Shown: one piece after another, positions 1 to 11,284 of the stretch
Layout: every line of letters starts with the position of its first letter
Numbering within the stretch: the stretch's first letter is position 1
Origin: Neisseria sp. MVDL19-042950
GTDB lineage: Bacteria > Pseudomonadota > Gammaproteobacteria > Burkholderiales > Neisseriaceae
Assembly (NCBI RefSeq): GCF_030504625.1
Contig: NZ_JAUKWH010000001.1
Span: 248,001 to 312,000, forward strand
Reading direction: 5' to 3'
DNA length: 64,000 bases
Notes under the pieces: model-generated
What the model saw: the letters and a program-made list of their open reading frames with translations, nothing else
Database searches by the model: none
Told to the model about the DNA's origin: nothing
Translations under genes and position numbers: made by a program

Positions 1-124
1 TTGGTGTTTATTACAAGATTAAATTTGATAAAGATTGTTTATCTTGGTAAGCAGTTGGGATAAATGGTACAAAAAAGGGTTTGAGTGGGTTTGTGTCGGC
101 TTGATTATATGATCGGCGATTGAT

Positions 125-3100
125 TTATAACCATTCCGCCAGAACAGAGCTGTTTAAATTCCACGCCCAGATGCCGTTGCCGCTGCCGTCCAATCCGCGC
201 AGGAACAGGTAACGCACGGCGATTTGGGGCTGCGGAAGGCCGCGTATCTTGAAATAGCGGGCAACGGCGACGGCGTAAATCAGGGCTTGCAGGTAGTAGT
301 GGTGCTCGGCCATCGCTTCGTTCATGGCCGTTTGGGTGTAGTCGGCGGCGGTGTCGCCCAAGCGGTTGGATTTATAGTCGATAATGCAAACGAGGCCGTC
401 TGAATCCTGATACACCATGTCGATAAAGCCGTTGAGAAAACCTTTCACGGCGGCAAAGTCTAGTTGTTGCGCGGCGGCAACGCATTCGGATGGCAAGTTG
501 AGATGCGGACGGGCAAACCATTCGCGCAGGCGGTTCAGGTTGAAATCGTGCATGTAGAGCGTGAAAGCCATTTCGGGCAGGCGGCGGTCGGCGGCGATAT
601 CGGCTAGGGCGTGTTTGCCGGTGAGCGGGGTTTGGCGGACATGCTCGAGCATGGCGTTGACGGCAGGCAGCCAAGTAGCGTCGAAGCCATAACGGGCAAG
701 GGCGGCGGATATGGCTTCGGTTTGGGAGGTTGCGGAGACGGCGAAGTCGAAATGTTCGAGTATTTCATGCAGGCACACACCGGCGTTGGTGCCGCGCGGA
801 AAGGCGTGGATGCCGTCTGTTCCGCTGTTTTCAGACGGCATCTTTTCAGACGGCCTGTCTATGCTGCTTTCGGCGGGATCGATAGCGGGTTGCAGTTCGT
901 CGCGTTCGGAATCGCGGCTGCGGGTGTGGCGGCTCAAGCCGGTAAAGCTGGTGTGGCGTATCAGCTCGAAAGCTCTCTCGGGAATGCTTGCCGCTTGGTA
1001 GAGGCCGTCTGAAAACTGCATGCCGTGATATACGGTTTGAGTAGGAGCATCCTCCGTGAAAACAAATTCGGTGTTTTCAGAGGCATTGTCAATAAAACGC
1101 TGCCAGTTGGCTTTCAGCATCGCCACGCCTTCTTCGTTTTTGGCCGCTTCGTATGCCGTTTTGTTTTCGCTGCGGGTGGCCTGTCGGCCGCCCTCCAATA
1201 AATAAGCGAAAGTGTTGTCGGCGGTGTCGCTGCAATAAGCGGCGTAAATATTGAGCTGCTCTTCGGCGCGGGTAAGGGCGACATAGAGCAGGCGCAGACG
1301 TTCGGCGAGTTCTTCGTCGGCCAGCAACTCGGTATCGGTGTCGTCGAGCTGGTGTTTGGCAAGCAATACCGCCTGCCGGTTTTGATGAAGAATCTGCCAT
1401 TCGGCGGGTTTGTTGTCGGCGGCATCCCACACGAACGGGCAATACACCAGCGGATACTGCAAACCTTTGGCGGCGTGCATGGTAACGATTTTGACCAAGG
1501 CATCATCACTTTCCAACCGCAAGATGTTGTTTTCGCTGCCGCCGCTTTCTTGTGCAGCCTGAATTTGTTCCAACAGCCACTGGTGCAGCGACGAGGGCGT
1601 GTGGCTTTGCTCGTCTTCTTCGGCCAGATGTTCAAGAATCTGGTGGTAGTTGGTCAGGCTGCGTTCGTTGCCTGATTTGAGCAGCCCTGTTTCGATGCCG
1701 TGCCGCGCGGCAAACTGCTGCATGGCAGCGTAAATGCCGTGTTGCCGCCATGTGGCGGCGGTGGCTTCGGCGGAGGCAATCCATGCGAGCAAGGCGTTTT
1801 CGTCGTGATTGAGGGCGTAGAGTTCGGCTGCGGTTTGCCGGAACAGGATGCTGCCGAGCACGAAACGGAACGGTTCGGTTTGCTGCGGTTGCAGCCAGAA
1901 ACCGAGCAGGGCGGCGACGGCTTCGGCTTCCGGGGTGGCGAATACCGATTCGCGGCTGCGGATAACGCTTTGCACGTTGCGTTTTTTCAGCTCTTGCGAC
2001 ACCAACAATCCTTCGTTGTGGGTGCGCACCAGCACGGCGATCTGCCCCGATTGCAGCGGGCGCGCCTCGGAATCGGCGTTTTTCTGATAATTCAGACGGC
2101 CTGCCGCCGCTTCGTTGAGGGCTTGGGCGATTTCGTCGGCACAATATTCGGCGGCACGGCGGCGCAGCCTTTCTTTGGCGGCGGAATTGTCGTCGTTGCG
2201 GTTAAGCCAGCGCACCTGTATCGCGGGGCGGGCGGGTTTCAGACGGCCTGCTTCGCGCGAGGCGGCGACATCGGCGTAATTGATGTGTTCCAGCACGAAG
2301 GGGCGGTTTTTTTGTTTGAACAATGCGCCGATACCGTTAATCAGCTTGGCATGGCTGCGGTAGTTGGTGGCAAGCGTGTAGTGGTGTTCGGCATCTTCGG
2401 CGGCTTGGAGATAGGCGTAAATGTCGGCACCGCGAAAGCTGTAAATCGCCTGTTTGGGGTCGCCCACCAGAAACAGCGGGTTGCCTTGCCGGATAAACAG
2501 GCGGCTGAAAATTTCGTATTGCAGCGGGTCGGTGTCTTGGAATTCGTCTATCAGCGCCACTTTCCAGTTGTCCGCCACGGTTTCGGCCAAAGTGCGGCGG
2601 TGCGGGCTTTGCGTGAGCGCGTGGTAAACATCGAGCAATAAATCGTCGAAACCGCGTTCGTGGCGGGATTTTTTTTGTTCGGCCAAGGCGTTGTTGATGT
2701 GCTCGAGTAAATCGAGCTGCAAAACGGTGAGGGTGTTTTTTTCTTCTTCCTCGACGGCGGCAAAGTCGCGTTCCAGATTGGCGAGTATTTGCAGGTCGGC
2801 ATAGGCGGCAAGGTCGGGTGCGGTGTTTTTTTTAGTTTCGCTTTCCAATGCATCTACGGCGAACATCGCCAGTTTGTCGTTAGATGCAGGTAAAAGATTG
2901 TTTTCATCGGCTTGTTGCAGCTCGGCAAACAGGTTTTCAAAAGAGGTTTTGCGGTAGCTCCGGCCGTTCAGGTTGGGATATACCCGCCAAAATGTTTCGG
3001 TGAGTGCGGTTAGGTTTTCACGCACTTTTTGCCATGTTTGCTGCAAAGTTGCCGTTGCACCGGCCAAATCGGCTTGAGGCCGTCTGAAAACCAAATACGG

Positions 3101-3742
3101 GCGGCTGATGAATTTTTTTATCTTTGCCAACACGGTTTGCGGGGTTTGTTTGCATTTGAACACCAACCGCGCCAGCAGGGGATCGTCGGACACGTTTGCG
3201 CGCCAGAAGTCTTCGGCGGGTACGAGCAGGCGTTCGCGGTTGTCTTCGGTGAGTTCGACATCAAACGGCACTTGGCAGAGAAAGGCGTAATCGCGCAGCA
3301 GCCGCTGGCAGAAACCGTGGATGGTGTAAATCGCGGCATTGTCGAATTGGCCGATGGCGGCTTTCAGGCGCACAATCAGCCGTGCTTGCGGTTCTTGGCT
3401 TAAGGCTTGGGTAAGCAGCGGCAGAATAAAGCCGTCGTCTTTATGCTCGCGTTCGCAATAGGCTTGCAGGCCGTCTGAATCGTTTACGGCATTCGGATTG
3501 TCTTCCAATGCCCGCAGAACCTCGTCCAAGCGTGCGCGCAAACGGGTTTTCAATTCGGCGGTGGCGGCTTTGGTAAACGTAACCACCAATATGCTTTCGA
3601 CCGGCATTTTCTCGAGCACCACCAGCCGCGTGAACAGTGCGGCAATGCCGTAGGTTTTACCTGTGCCGGCGGAGGCTTCGATCAGATTGGTGCCTTGTAT
3701 GGGAATGGTGAGCGGGTTGAAGGGTTGGTGATGGGCGGGCAT
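125..3742 (-). CDS. recB: Exodeoxyribonuclease V subunit beta (RecB)
   Basis: 1205-aa ORF; N-terminal LIEASAGTGKTYGIAALFTRLV Walker A, VALIDEFQDTDPLQYEIF helicase motif, C-terminal IIDYKSNRLG nuclease motif. Confidence 0.97.
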   Translation of the reverse strand: MPAHHQPFNPLTIPIQGTNLIEASAGTGKTYGIAALFTRLVVLEKMPVESILVVTFTKAATAELKTRLRARLDEVLRALEDNPNAVNDSDGLQAYCEREHKDDGFILPLLTQALSQEPQARLIVRLKAAIGQFDNAAIYTIHGFCQRLLRDYAFLCQVPFDVELTEDNRERLLVPAEDFWRANVSDDPLLARLVFKCKQTPQTVLAKIKKFISRPYLVFRRPQADLAGATATLQQTWQKVRENLTALTETFWRVYPNLNGRSYRKTSFENLFAELQQADENNLLPASNDKLAMFAVDALESETKKNTAPDLAAYADLQILANLERDFAAVEEEEKNTLTVLQLDLLEHINNALAEQKKSRHERGFDDLLLDVYHALTQSPHRRTLAETVADNWKVALIDEFQDTDPLQYEIFSRLFIRQGNPLFLVGDPKQAIYSFRGADIYAYLQAAEDAEHHYTLATNYRSHAKLINGIGALFKQKNRPFVLEHINYADVAASREAGRLKPARPAIQVRWLNRNDDNSAAKERLRRRAAEYCADEIAQALNEAAAGRLNYQKNADSEARPLQSGQIAVLVRTHNEGLLVSQELKKRNVQSVIRSRESVFATPEAEAVAALLGFWLQPQQTEPFRFVLGSILFRQTAAELYALNHDENALLAWIASAEATAATWRQHGIYAAMQQFAARHGIETGLLKSGNERSLTNYHQILEHLAEEDEQSHTPSSLHQWLLEQIQAAQESGGSENNILRLESDDALVKIVTMHAAKGLQYPLVYCPFVWDAADNKPAEWQILHQNRQAVLLAKHQLDDTDTELLADEELAERLRLLYVALTRAEEQLNIYAAYCSDTADNTFAYLLEGGRQATRSENKTAYEAAKNEEGVAMLKANWQRFIDNASENTEFVFTEDAPTQTVYHGMQFSDGLYQAASIPERAFELIRHTSFTGLSRHTRSRDSERDELQPAIDPAESSIDRPSEKMPSENSGTDGIHAFPRGTNAGVCLHEILEHFDFAVSATSQTEAISAALARYGFDATWLPAVNAMLEHVRQTPLTGKHALADIAADRRLPEMAFTLYMHDFNLNRLREWFARPHLNLPSECVAAAQQLDFAAVKGFLNGFIDMVYQDSDGLVCIIDYKSNRLGDTAADYTQTAMNEAMAEHHYYLQALIYAVAVARYFKIRGLPQPQIAVRYLFLRGLDGSGNGIWAWNLNSSVLAEWL

Positions 3743-3808
3743 GGCGGTGGGAGTGTTAATCGGTTGGCGGCATCATAGCATTTCTTTGAGGAATCAGGGG
3801 AATGGAAA

Positions 3809-3839
3809 AGGCCGTCTGAAATGGGGTTTCAGACGGCCT
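3809..3839. terminator. Inverted AG-DUS pair (terminator-like)
   Basis: AGGCCGTCTGAA atggggt TTCAGACGGCCT between recB and the peroxidase gene; a further AG-DUS at 3861-3872. Confidence 0.7.
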
Positions 3840-3875
3840 GATCGGAAGGCTTTTTCAAAGAGGCCGTCTGAAAAG

Positions 3876-4778
3876 TTACAAATCCTGCAAACGTTCTACC
3901 GAAGGCGCATAATAGTAAGCACCTGAAACGGCGGCGGAAAGATGTTTCAGCAGCAAGTCTGTTTTGCCGTCGGTATCGCCGAACATACTCAGAAGTTGGG
4001 CTTCGATATTGTGCAATGTGCCGCAATAAGCAATAAACATCAGCCCGTGTTCGCCCGATGCCGTGCCGTAGGGCAGGCTGCGGCGCACGATTTTCAAGCC
4101 GACACCGTTTTCTTTGATGTTGACGCGGCCCAAGTGTGAATCGGGCAGGCGCACGTCTTTGCTGAATTCTTCGTTGGCTTCTTTGCTGCGGCCTACGGCG
4201 GCTTCTTGTTCGGCCAGTGGCACTTGATTCCATTTTTTCAAGTCGTGGCGGTATTTTTGCAATAATACGTAGCTGCCGCCGCTGTCGGGTCTGCCCGAAG
4301 GAATCGTGCCGACCGCCTGTATTTTTTCGTCGCCGTGCGGGTTTTCGGTGCCGTCTACAAAACCGTCCAAACCGCGTTCTTCAATCCAACGGAAGCCATG
4401 GGTTTCGTCTTTTACATCAATGTCGTCGCCGAATACATCGAGTATTTCCATGGCCAGAGAAAAGTTTGCATCGGGGCGCAGAGATTGGATGTGGAACATA
4501 ATGTCGCGCTGGGTGGCGGGGGCAAGGCCATTGCCGAGCGGTACGAAAGGTTTGATTTCGCTGCCTTCCTGCGTGTGGCCGAAACCTTTCCAATATTCGC
4601 TGCCGAATGCAATCGTGAGGCCGAGTACGGCATCGGGGTATTGGTTTTGTAGTTTGGCGAGGGTTTCGAGGCTTTGGCGGCAGGCGGTTTTAATCTGCTC
4701 ACGGCCGCCTTTGATATTGGCTTCAATAAATATGGCGGCTTTGCTGTGATCTGGAATGATGGCGGTTTGCGGTTTCAT
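3876..4778 (-). CDS. Dyp-type peroxidase
   Basis: 300 aa; GFRWIEERGLDGFVDGTENPHG matches the DyP GXXDG region; GLMFIAYCGTLHNIEAQL C-terminal motif. Confidence 0.92.
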   Translation of the reverse strand: MKPQTAIIPDHSKAAIFIEANIKGGREQIKTACRQSLETLAKLQNQYPDAVLGLTIAFGSEYWKGFGHTQEGSEIKPFVPLGNGLAPATQRDIMFHIQSLRPDANFSLAMEILDVFGDDIDVKDETHGFRWIEERGLDGFVDGTENPHGDEKIQAVGTIPSGRPDSGGSYVLLQKYRHDLKKWNQVPLAEQEAAVGRSKEANEEFSKDVRLPDSHLGRVNIKENGVGLKIVRRSLPYGTASGEHGLMFIAYCGTLHNIEAQLLSMFGDTDGKTDLLLKHLSAAVSGAYYYAPSVERLQDL

Positions 4779-4853
4779 TATGTTATGTTCCTTTCAAAAC
4801 AAATTATTATAAGATTATAACTGATACGTGCAATCAGTTTAACGGGAATATTT

Positions 4854-5942
4854 ATGAGAATATTTGCTTTTATTTTGATTTTGCTCCTGTTGCAGCTTTC
4901 CACCTATGGTTTGGGACGTTCGCTGCAATGGTTGCTTGCACCTTATATCGGCCAACACGGTAAACACCGGTTGATGGGCGCAGCGTTTTTCATTACCAAC
5001 GCGCTGATTGCAGGATTGGTTTTTCAGCTTGGCCACGCAGTGTTCCGCTGGATGGCTTTGTGGATGGTGTTGCTGCTGTTCGTGATGTATGCGGCGTTGG
5101 CTACGTTTGCGCTGTATCTGTTGCTGCGACGTTTTATGCGGCAAAAGCCCATGTCGCGCAGTTTGCGGTTGTTTGCGCCATTGTTTGTAGCCGCGCTGCT
5201 CGGTTGGTCGCTTTACCATGCTTATACGCCGGTTGTACGGCATGCAGAAATTACGATCGATAAACCGCTGGAAAAACCGTTGCGTATCGGCATGGCCAGC
5301 GATATGCATTTGGGCGTGCTGTTCGGAGCCCGCCAGTTGGACAAACTGGCGGACATTATGAACCGTGAAAAAGTAGACATTATCCTGCTGCCCGGCGATT
5401 TGATGGACGATAACGTGAAAGCCTACCGTGCGGAAAATATGCGCCCGCACTTGGAAAAACTGCGCGCACCGTTGGGCGTGTATGCCACGCTGGGCAATCA
5501 TGATTTGTTCGGGCACGAACGGAAAATCTATGAAGAAGTGAGCAAGGCCGGTATTCGCGTGTTGACTAACGAAAGCATTGTGGTCGATCGCCGGTTGCTG
5601 GTGGTGGGACGTAACGACGATTTGGATAGAAACCGCCCCTCGGCTGAAAAATTGTTGGAAAACGAAGATACTTCCATGCCGGTATTGCTGATGGATCACC
5701 GGCCTACCGACATTGCGCTTCATGCCGGACTGCCGATAGACGTGCAGGTTTCCGGCCACGTGCATAACGGCCAAATCGCTCCGGCCAATTTGATTGTCCG
5801 CTTTCTGAACCGCCTACATTACGGTTACGAGCAAATCGGCAACGGCCATTTTTTTGTTACTTCGGGTTACGGCTTTTGGGGCGTACCGTTGCGCTTGGGC
5901 TCGCAGTCGGAAGTATGGATTATCGATGTGGCGGGCAAATAG
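4854..5942 (+). CDS. Membrane-anchored metallophosphoesterase (YkuE/YaeI-like)
   Basis: N-terminal TM helices, then GMASDMHLG, LPGDLMDD, GNHD, VSGHVHNGQI metallophosphoesterase motifs. Confidence 0.92.
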   Translation: MRIFAFILILLLLQLSTYGLGRSLQWLLAPYIGQHGKHRLMGAAFFITNALIAGLVFQLGHAVFRWMALWMVLLLFVMYAALATFALYLLLRRFMRQKPMSRSLRLFAPLFVAALLGWSLYHAYTPVVRHAEITIDKPLEKPLRIGMASDMHLGVLFGARQLDKLADIMNREKVDIILLPGDLMDDNVKAYRAENMRPHLEKLRAPLGVYATLGNHDLFGHERKIYEEVSKAGIRVLTNESIVVDRRLLVVGRNDDLDRNRPSAEKLLENEDTSMPVLLMDHRPTDIALHAGLPIDVQVSGHVHNGQIAPANLIVRFLNRLHYGYEQIGNGHFFVTSGYGFWGVPLRLGSQSEVWIIDVAGK

Positions 5943-5956
5943 CTGAAAATGGCTTG

Positions 5957-6016
5957 AGGCCGTCTGAAAACATTTCAGACGGCCTTGAATAAAAAGCTCC
6001 CGATTAGGGAGCTTTT
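5957..6016. terminator. Inverted DUS pair (5957-5985) followed by hairpin AAAAGCTCCC-gatta-GGGAGCTTTT (5992-6016)
   Basis: Two adjacent inverted repeats between convergent genes, second with T-rich tail. Confidence 0.8.
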
Positions 6017-6040
6017 GTTTTTATCAACGGAGCAGGCGAA

Positions 6041-7792
<1,752 letters not shown>

Positions 7793-9463
7793 CTAGGCTT
7801 TTTTGGCTTCTTCGCGCAGTTCGCGGCGGAGGATTTTGCCGACGTTTGATTTCGGCAACTCGTCGCGGAATTCGATGTCTTTCGGCACTTTGTAGGCGGT
7901 CATCTCGGTGCGGCAGAAGGCGATAAGCTCTTCTTTGGTGAGCGAGGGGTCTTTTTTCACCACGAAGAGTTTCAGGGCTTCGCCGGTTTTTTCGCTGGCT
8001 ACGCCGATACAGGCGACTTCGAGCACTTTGTCGTGGTGGGCGACCACTTCTTCGATTTCGTTGGGATAGACGTTGAAGCCGGAAACGACAATCAGGTCTT
8101 TTTTGCGGTCAACCAGTTTGAACCAGCCTTTTTCGTCAACCACGGCGATGTCGCCGGTTTCGAGGAAGCCGCGGCTGTCGATGGCTTTGGCGGTTTCTTC
8201 GGGGCGGTTCCAATAGCCTTTCATCACTTGCGGGCCGCGCACCCACATTTCGCCGGGTTGTCCTACCGGCACTTCTTTGCCGTCGGCATCACGCAGTTCG
8301 ATTTCGGTGGAAGGCACGGGCAGGCCGATGCTGCCGGTGTAGGAAGGAATGCTGAGCGGGTTGCAGCATACGCCGGGGCTGGCTTCGGTAAGGCCGTAGG
8401 CTTCGACAATCGGCGTGCCGGTGATGTTTTTCCATTTTTCGGCCACAGGTTTTTGGGTGGCCATGCCGCCGGCTAAGGTGAGCTTGAGGGCGGAGAAGTC
8501 GATTTCGGCCAGTTCGGGGCGGTTGACCATGGCGTTAAACAAGGTGTTTACACCGATGAATACGCTGATTTTTTCTTTTTTCAATTCGCCCATGAAGCCT
8601 TTCATGTCGCGCGGATTGGTAATCAGCAGGATTTTGGCGCCGGCTTGGGTGAAGATCATCAGGTTAATGGTTAAGGCCAAGATGTGGTAGAGCGGCAGGG
8701 CGGCAATCACGATTTCTTTGCCGGGTTCCAATAAATTTTTAATCCATTCGGCGGCCTGCTGCATATTGGCGCAGATGTTGCCGTGGGTGAGGATGGCACC
8801 TTTGGCCACGCCGGTGGTGCCGCCGGTGTATTGCAGAAAGGCGGTGTCGTCGCGGGTGAGGGTAACCGGCGTGAACGGATGCGCCGCACCTTCTTTTAAG
8901 GCCGTCTGAAAAGGAATGGCGTTGGCGATGCGGTATTCGGGCACCATTTTTTTGACTTTGCGCACCACGAAGTTCATCAGCTTGCCTTTCAAGCCGAACA
9001 TATCGCCGACGCTGGCGACAATCACGTTTTTCACTTTGGTGCGCGGCAAAACCAATTCCAGCGTGTTGGCGAAGTTTTCCAGCACCACGATGGTGGTCGC
9101 GCCGCTGTCGTTGAGTTGGTGTTCGAGTTCGCGCGGGGTGTAAAGCGGATTGGTGTTGACAACTATCATGCCTGCTTTCAATGCGCCGAAGAGGGCGATG
9201 GGGTATTGCAGCAGGTTGGGCATCATGATGGCGACGCGTTCGCCGCGCGGCAGTTTGAGGCTGTGTTGCAGGAACGAGGCGAAGTTTTCGGCCAGCTTGG
9301 CGGTTTCGGCGTAGGTGAGGGTTTTGCCCATGTTTTGAAAAGCGGGCAGATGGCCGTGTTTGCTTACGCTTTCTTGAAACACTTCGATAATCGAGTTGTA
9401 GCGTTCGGTGTCGATTTCGGCATTGATGCCTTGCTCGTAGCTTTGGAGCCAGATTTTTTCCAT
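7793..9463 (-). CDS. fadD: Long-chain fatty-acid--CoA ligase
   Basis: Starts MEKIWLQSYEQGINAEI (ATG at 9463); LQYTGGTTGVAKGAILTH AMP-binding motif; ends LPKSNVGKILRRELREEAKKA. Confidence 0.96.
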   Translation of the reverse strand: MEKIWLQSYEQGINAEIDTERYNSIIEVFQESVSKHGHLPAFQNMGKTLTYAETAKLAENFASFLQHSLKLPRGERVAIMMPNLLQYPIALFGALKAGMIVVNTNPLYTPRELEHQLNDSGATTIVVLENFANTLELVLPRTKVKNVIVASVGDMFGLKGKLMNFVVRKVKKMVPEYRIANAIPFQTALKEGAAHPFTPVTLTRDDTAFLQYTGGTTGVAKGAILTHGNICANMQQAAEWIKNLLEPGKEIVIAALPLYHILALTINLMIFTQAGAKILLITNPRDMKGFMGELKKEKISVFIGVNTLFNAMVNRPELAEIDFSALKLTLAGGMATQKPVAEKWKNITGTPIVEAYGLTEASPGVCCNPLSIPSYTGSIGLPVPSTEIELRDADGKEVPVGQPGEMWVRGPQVMKGYWNRPEETAKAIDSRGFLETGDIAVVDEKGWFKLVDRKKDLIVVSGFNVYPNEIEEVVAHHDKVLEVACIGVASEKTGEALKLFVVKKDPSLTKEELIAFCRTEMTAYKVPKDIEFRDELPKSNVGKILRRELREEAKKA

Positions 9464-9484
9464 AAAGTGAGTTTCCTTGTTGTG

Positions 9485-9523
9485 AGGCCGTCTGAAAATC
9501 AGGTTGGCTTTTTCAGACGGCCT
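9485..9523. terminator. Inverted AG-DUS pair
   Basis: AGGCCGTCTGAA / TTCAGACGGCCT between fadD and mnmA. Confidence 0.65.
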
Positions 9524-9528
9524 GACTG

Positions 9529-10632
9529 TTATTGTGTAATGATAACGGGTTTGTCGGTAGCCGTAATGATGCCGCCGCCCAAGCATACGTCGCCGTCGTA
9601 GAGTACGGCGGATTGGCCGGGAGTAACGGCCCATTGCGGTTCGTCGAACAGCAGCTCGGCGGTTTCGTCGTCGATGTAGCGCAGCTCGCACGGCGCATCG
9701 GCCATGCGGTAGCGGGTTTTGCAGGTGTAGCGGCCTTCGGCGGGGCGTTCGGGCAGTGTCCAGCTCAAATCGTTCATGGTCAGGCTCTTGGTGTAGAGCA
9801 GCGGGTGGTCGTGGCCTTGTACGACGATTAATCGGTTGCGGGTTAAATCTTTGCCGGCAACAAACCACGGTTCGCCCGCGCCGCCTATGCCCAAGCCTTT
9901 GCGCTGGCCGATGGTGTAGAACATCAGGCCGACGTGTCCGCCTACTTTTTTGCCCTCGGGCGTAACCATGTCGCCGTTGTCGGTGGGCAGGTATTTTTGC
10001 AGGAACTCGCGGAACGGGCGTTCGCCGATAAAGCAGATGCCGGTGCTGTCTTTTTTGGCGGCGGTCGGCAGTTTGGCTGCGGCGGCGAGGCGGCGGACTT
10101 CGGGTTTTTCCAAGTCGCCGAGCGGGAAGATGGCGCGTTCGAGCTGGTGCGGTTTGAGGCGGTATAAAAAGTAGCTTTGGTCTTTGTTGTTGTCGAGACC
10201 TTTGAGCAGGTAGTGCACGCCGTTGCGCACTTCTTTGCGGGCGTAGTGGCCGGTGGCGATCACGTCTGCGCCTTGTTCGACGGCGTAGTCGAGAAAGCAT
10301 TTGAATTTGATTTCGGCGTTGCACAATACGTCGGGATTGGGCGTGCGGCCTGCTTGATATTCTTTGAGGAAGTAGGCGAAGACGTTGTCTTTGTATTGGG
10401 CGGCGAAATTGACGATGTCGATGTCGATGCCGATGATGTCGGCCACCGACATGGCATCGAGTGAATCTTGTTTGATGCTGCAATATTCGTCGTTGTTGTC
10501 GTCTTCCCAGTTTTGCATGAAAACGCCGCGCACTTGGTGGCCTTGTTCTTTGAGAAGGTACGCGGTAACGGAGGAATCAACGCCGCCGGATAAGCCGACG
10601 ATGATGTTTTGCGGGGTGTTCGATATGTGCAT
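9529..10632 (-). CDS. mnmA: tRNA-specific 2-thiouridylase MnmA
   Basis: [22 protein letters not shown]-loop; [24 protein letters not shown]. Confidence 0.98.
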   Translation of the reverse strand: MHISNTPQNIIVGLSGGVDSSVTAYLLKEQGHQVRGVFMQNWEDDNNDEYCSIKQDSLDAMSVADIIGIDIDIVNFAAQYKDNVFAYFLKEYQAGRTPNPDVLCNAEIKFKCFLDYAVEQGADVIATGHYARKEVRNGVHYLLKGLDNNKDQSYFLYRLKPHQLERAIFPLGDLEKPEVRRLAAAAKLPTAAKKDSTGICFIGERPFREFLQKYLPTDNGDMVTPEGKKVGGHVGLMFYTIGQRKGLGIGGAGEPWFVAGKDLTRNRLIVVQGHDHPLLYTKSLTMNDLSWTLPERPAEGRYTCKTRYRMADAPCELRYIDDETAELLFDEPQWAVTPGQSAVLYDGDVCLGGGIITATDKPVIITQ

Positions 10633-10760
10633 GATGCAGATGCGGAAAATGGGGCGGGAATTTAAAGAAGAATTTTAACACAGGTTGGGTTGGTGTTAAG
10701 AAGAGGCTGTCTGAAAAGAATCGGGGTTGCGGAGGCGATGTTTTCAGACGGCCTGTTTGC

Positions 10761-11246
10761 TTAACGGGTAAAACGCATGTCGATGTGGGGGATGCCGTCT
10801 TCCAAATATTCTTCCGATACGGCTTCGTAGCCGAACCGCCGGTAAAACGGCAGCAGGTAGGTTTGGGCTTGCAGGTAGATGGTGCGGCACTGCCAGACGG
10901 TTTGGATGTAATCCATGCTGCGTTGCAGGGCTTCGGCAGCAAGACCCTGCCTGCGGTATTCGGCGGCAACGGCCAATCGGCCTATGGCTGCGGGGGCGAT
11001 GGGATGGTCGGGCATTTTGAGAATGCGGGCGTAAGCGGCAACGGTATTTTCGTTGCCATAGTAAATGTGCACGGCTTCGAGGTCGAGGCCGTCTGAATCT
11101 AAAAATGCACAGTTTTGTTCGACCACGAAAATACGGCTGCGTAATTGCAGGATGCGGTAAAGCTCAAGGTTGGTAAGTTGGGGGAAGGTTTTGCTGTGCC
11201 ATTGCATATTGATGGTTCGGTAAACAATAGGGTGGATAAATATCAA
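10761..11246 (-). CDS. GNAT family N-acetyltransferase, ElaA-like
   Basis: MQWHSKTFPQLTNLELYRILQLRSRIFVVEQNCAFLDSDGLD typical ElaA N-terminus; start may be the internal MQWHS. Confidence 0.85.
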   Translation of the reverse strand: MIFIHPIVYRTINMQWHSKTFPQLTNLELYRILQLRSRIFVVEQNCAFLDSDGLDLEAVHIYYGNENTVAAYARILKMPDHPIAPAAIGRLAVAAEYRRQGLAAEALQRSMDYIQTVWQCRTIYLQAQTYLLPFYRRFGYEAVSEEYLEDGIPHIDMRFTR

Positions 11247-11278
11247 AGGCCGTCTGAATGTTTATTTTCAGACGGCCT
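11247..11278. terminator. Inverted AG-DUS pair
   Basis: AGGCCGTCTGAA tgtttatt TTCAGACGGCCT. Confidence 0.6.
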
Positions 11279-11284
11279 TTCGGA

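Noticed and set aside
1700-2641. 313-aa plus-strand ORF antisense to recB
   Set aside because: Shadow ORF on the GC-rich antisense strand of a confident gene; no domain logic or Shine-Dalgarno.
9464-10483. N-terminal extension of the 896-aa ORF containing fadD
   Set aside because: Arg-rich out-of-frame reading of mnmA; true fadD start is MEKIWLQ at 9463.
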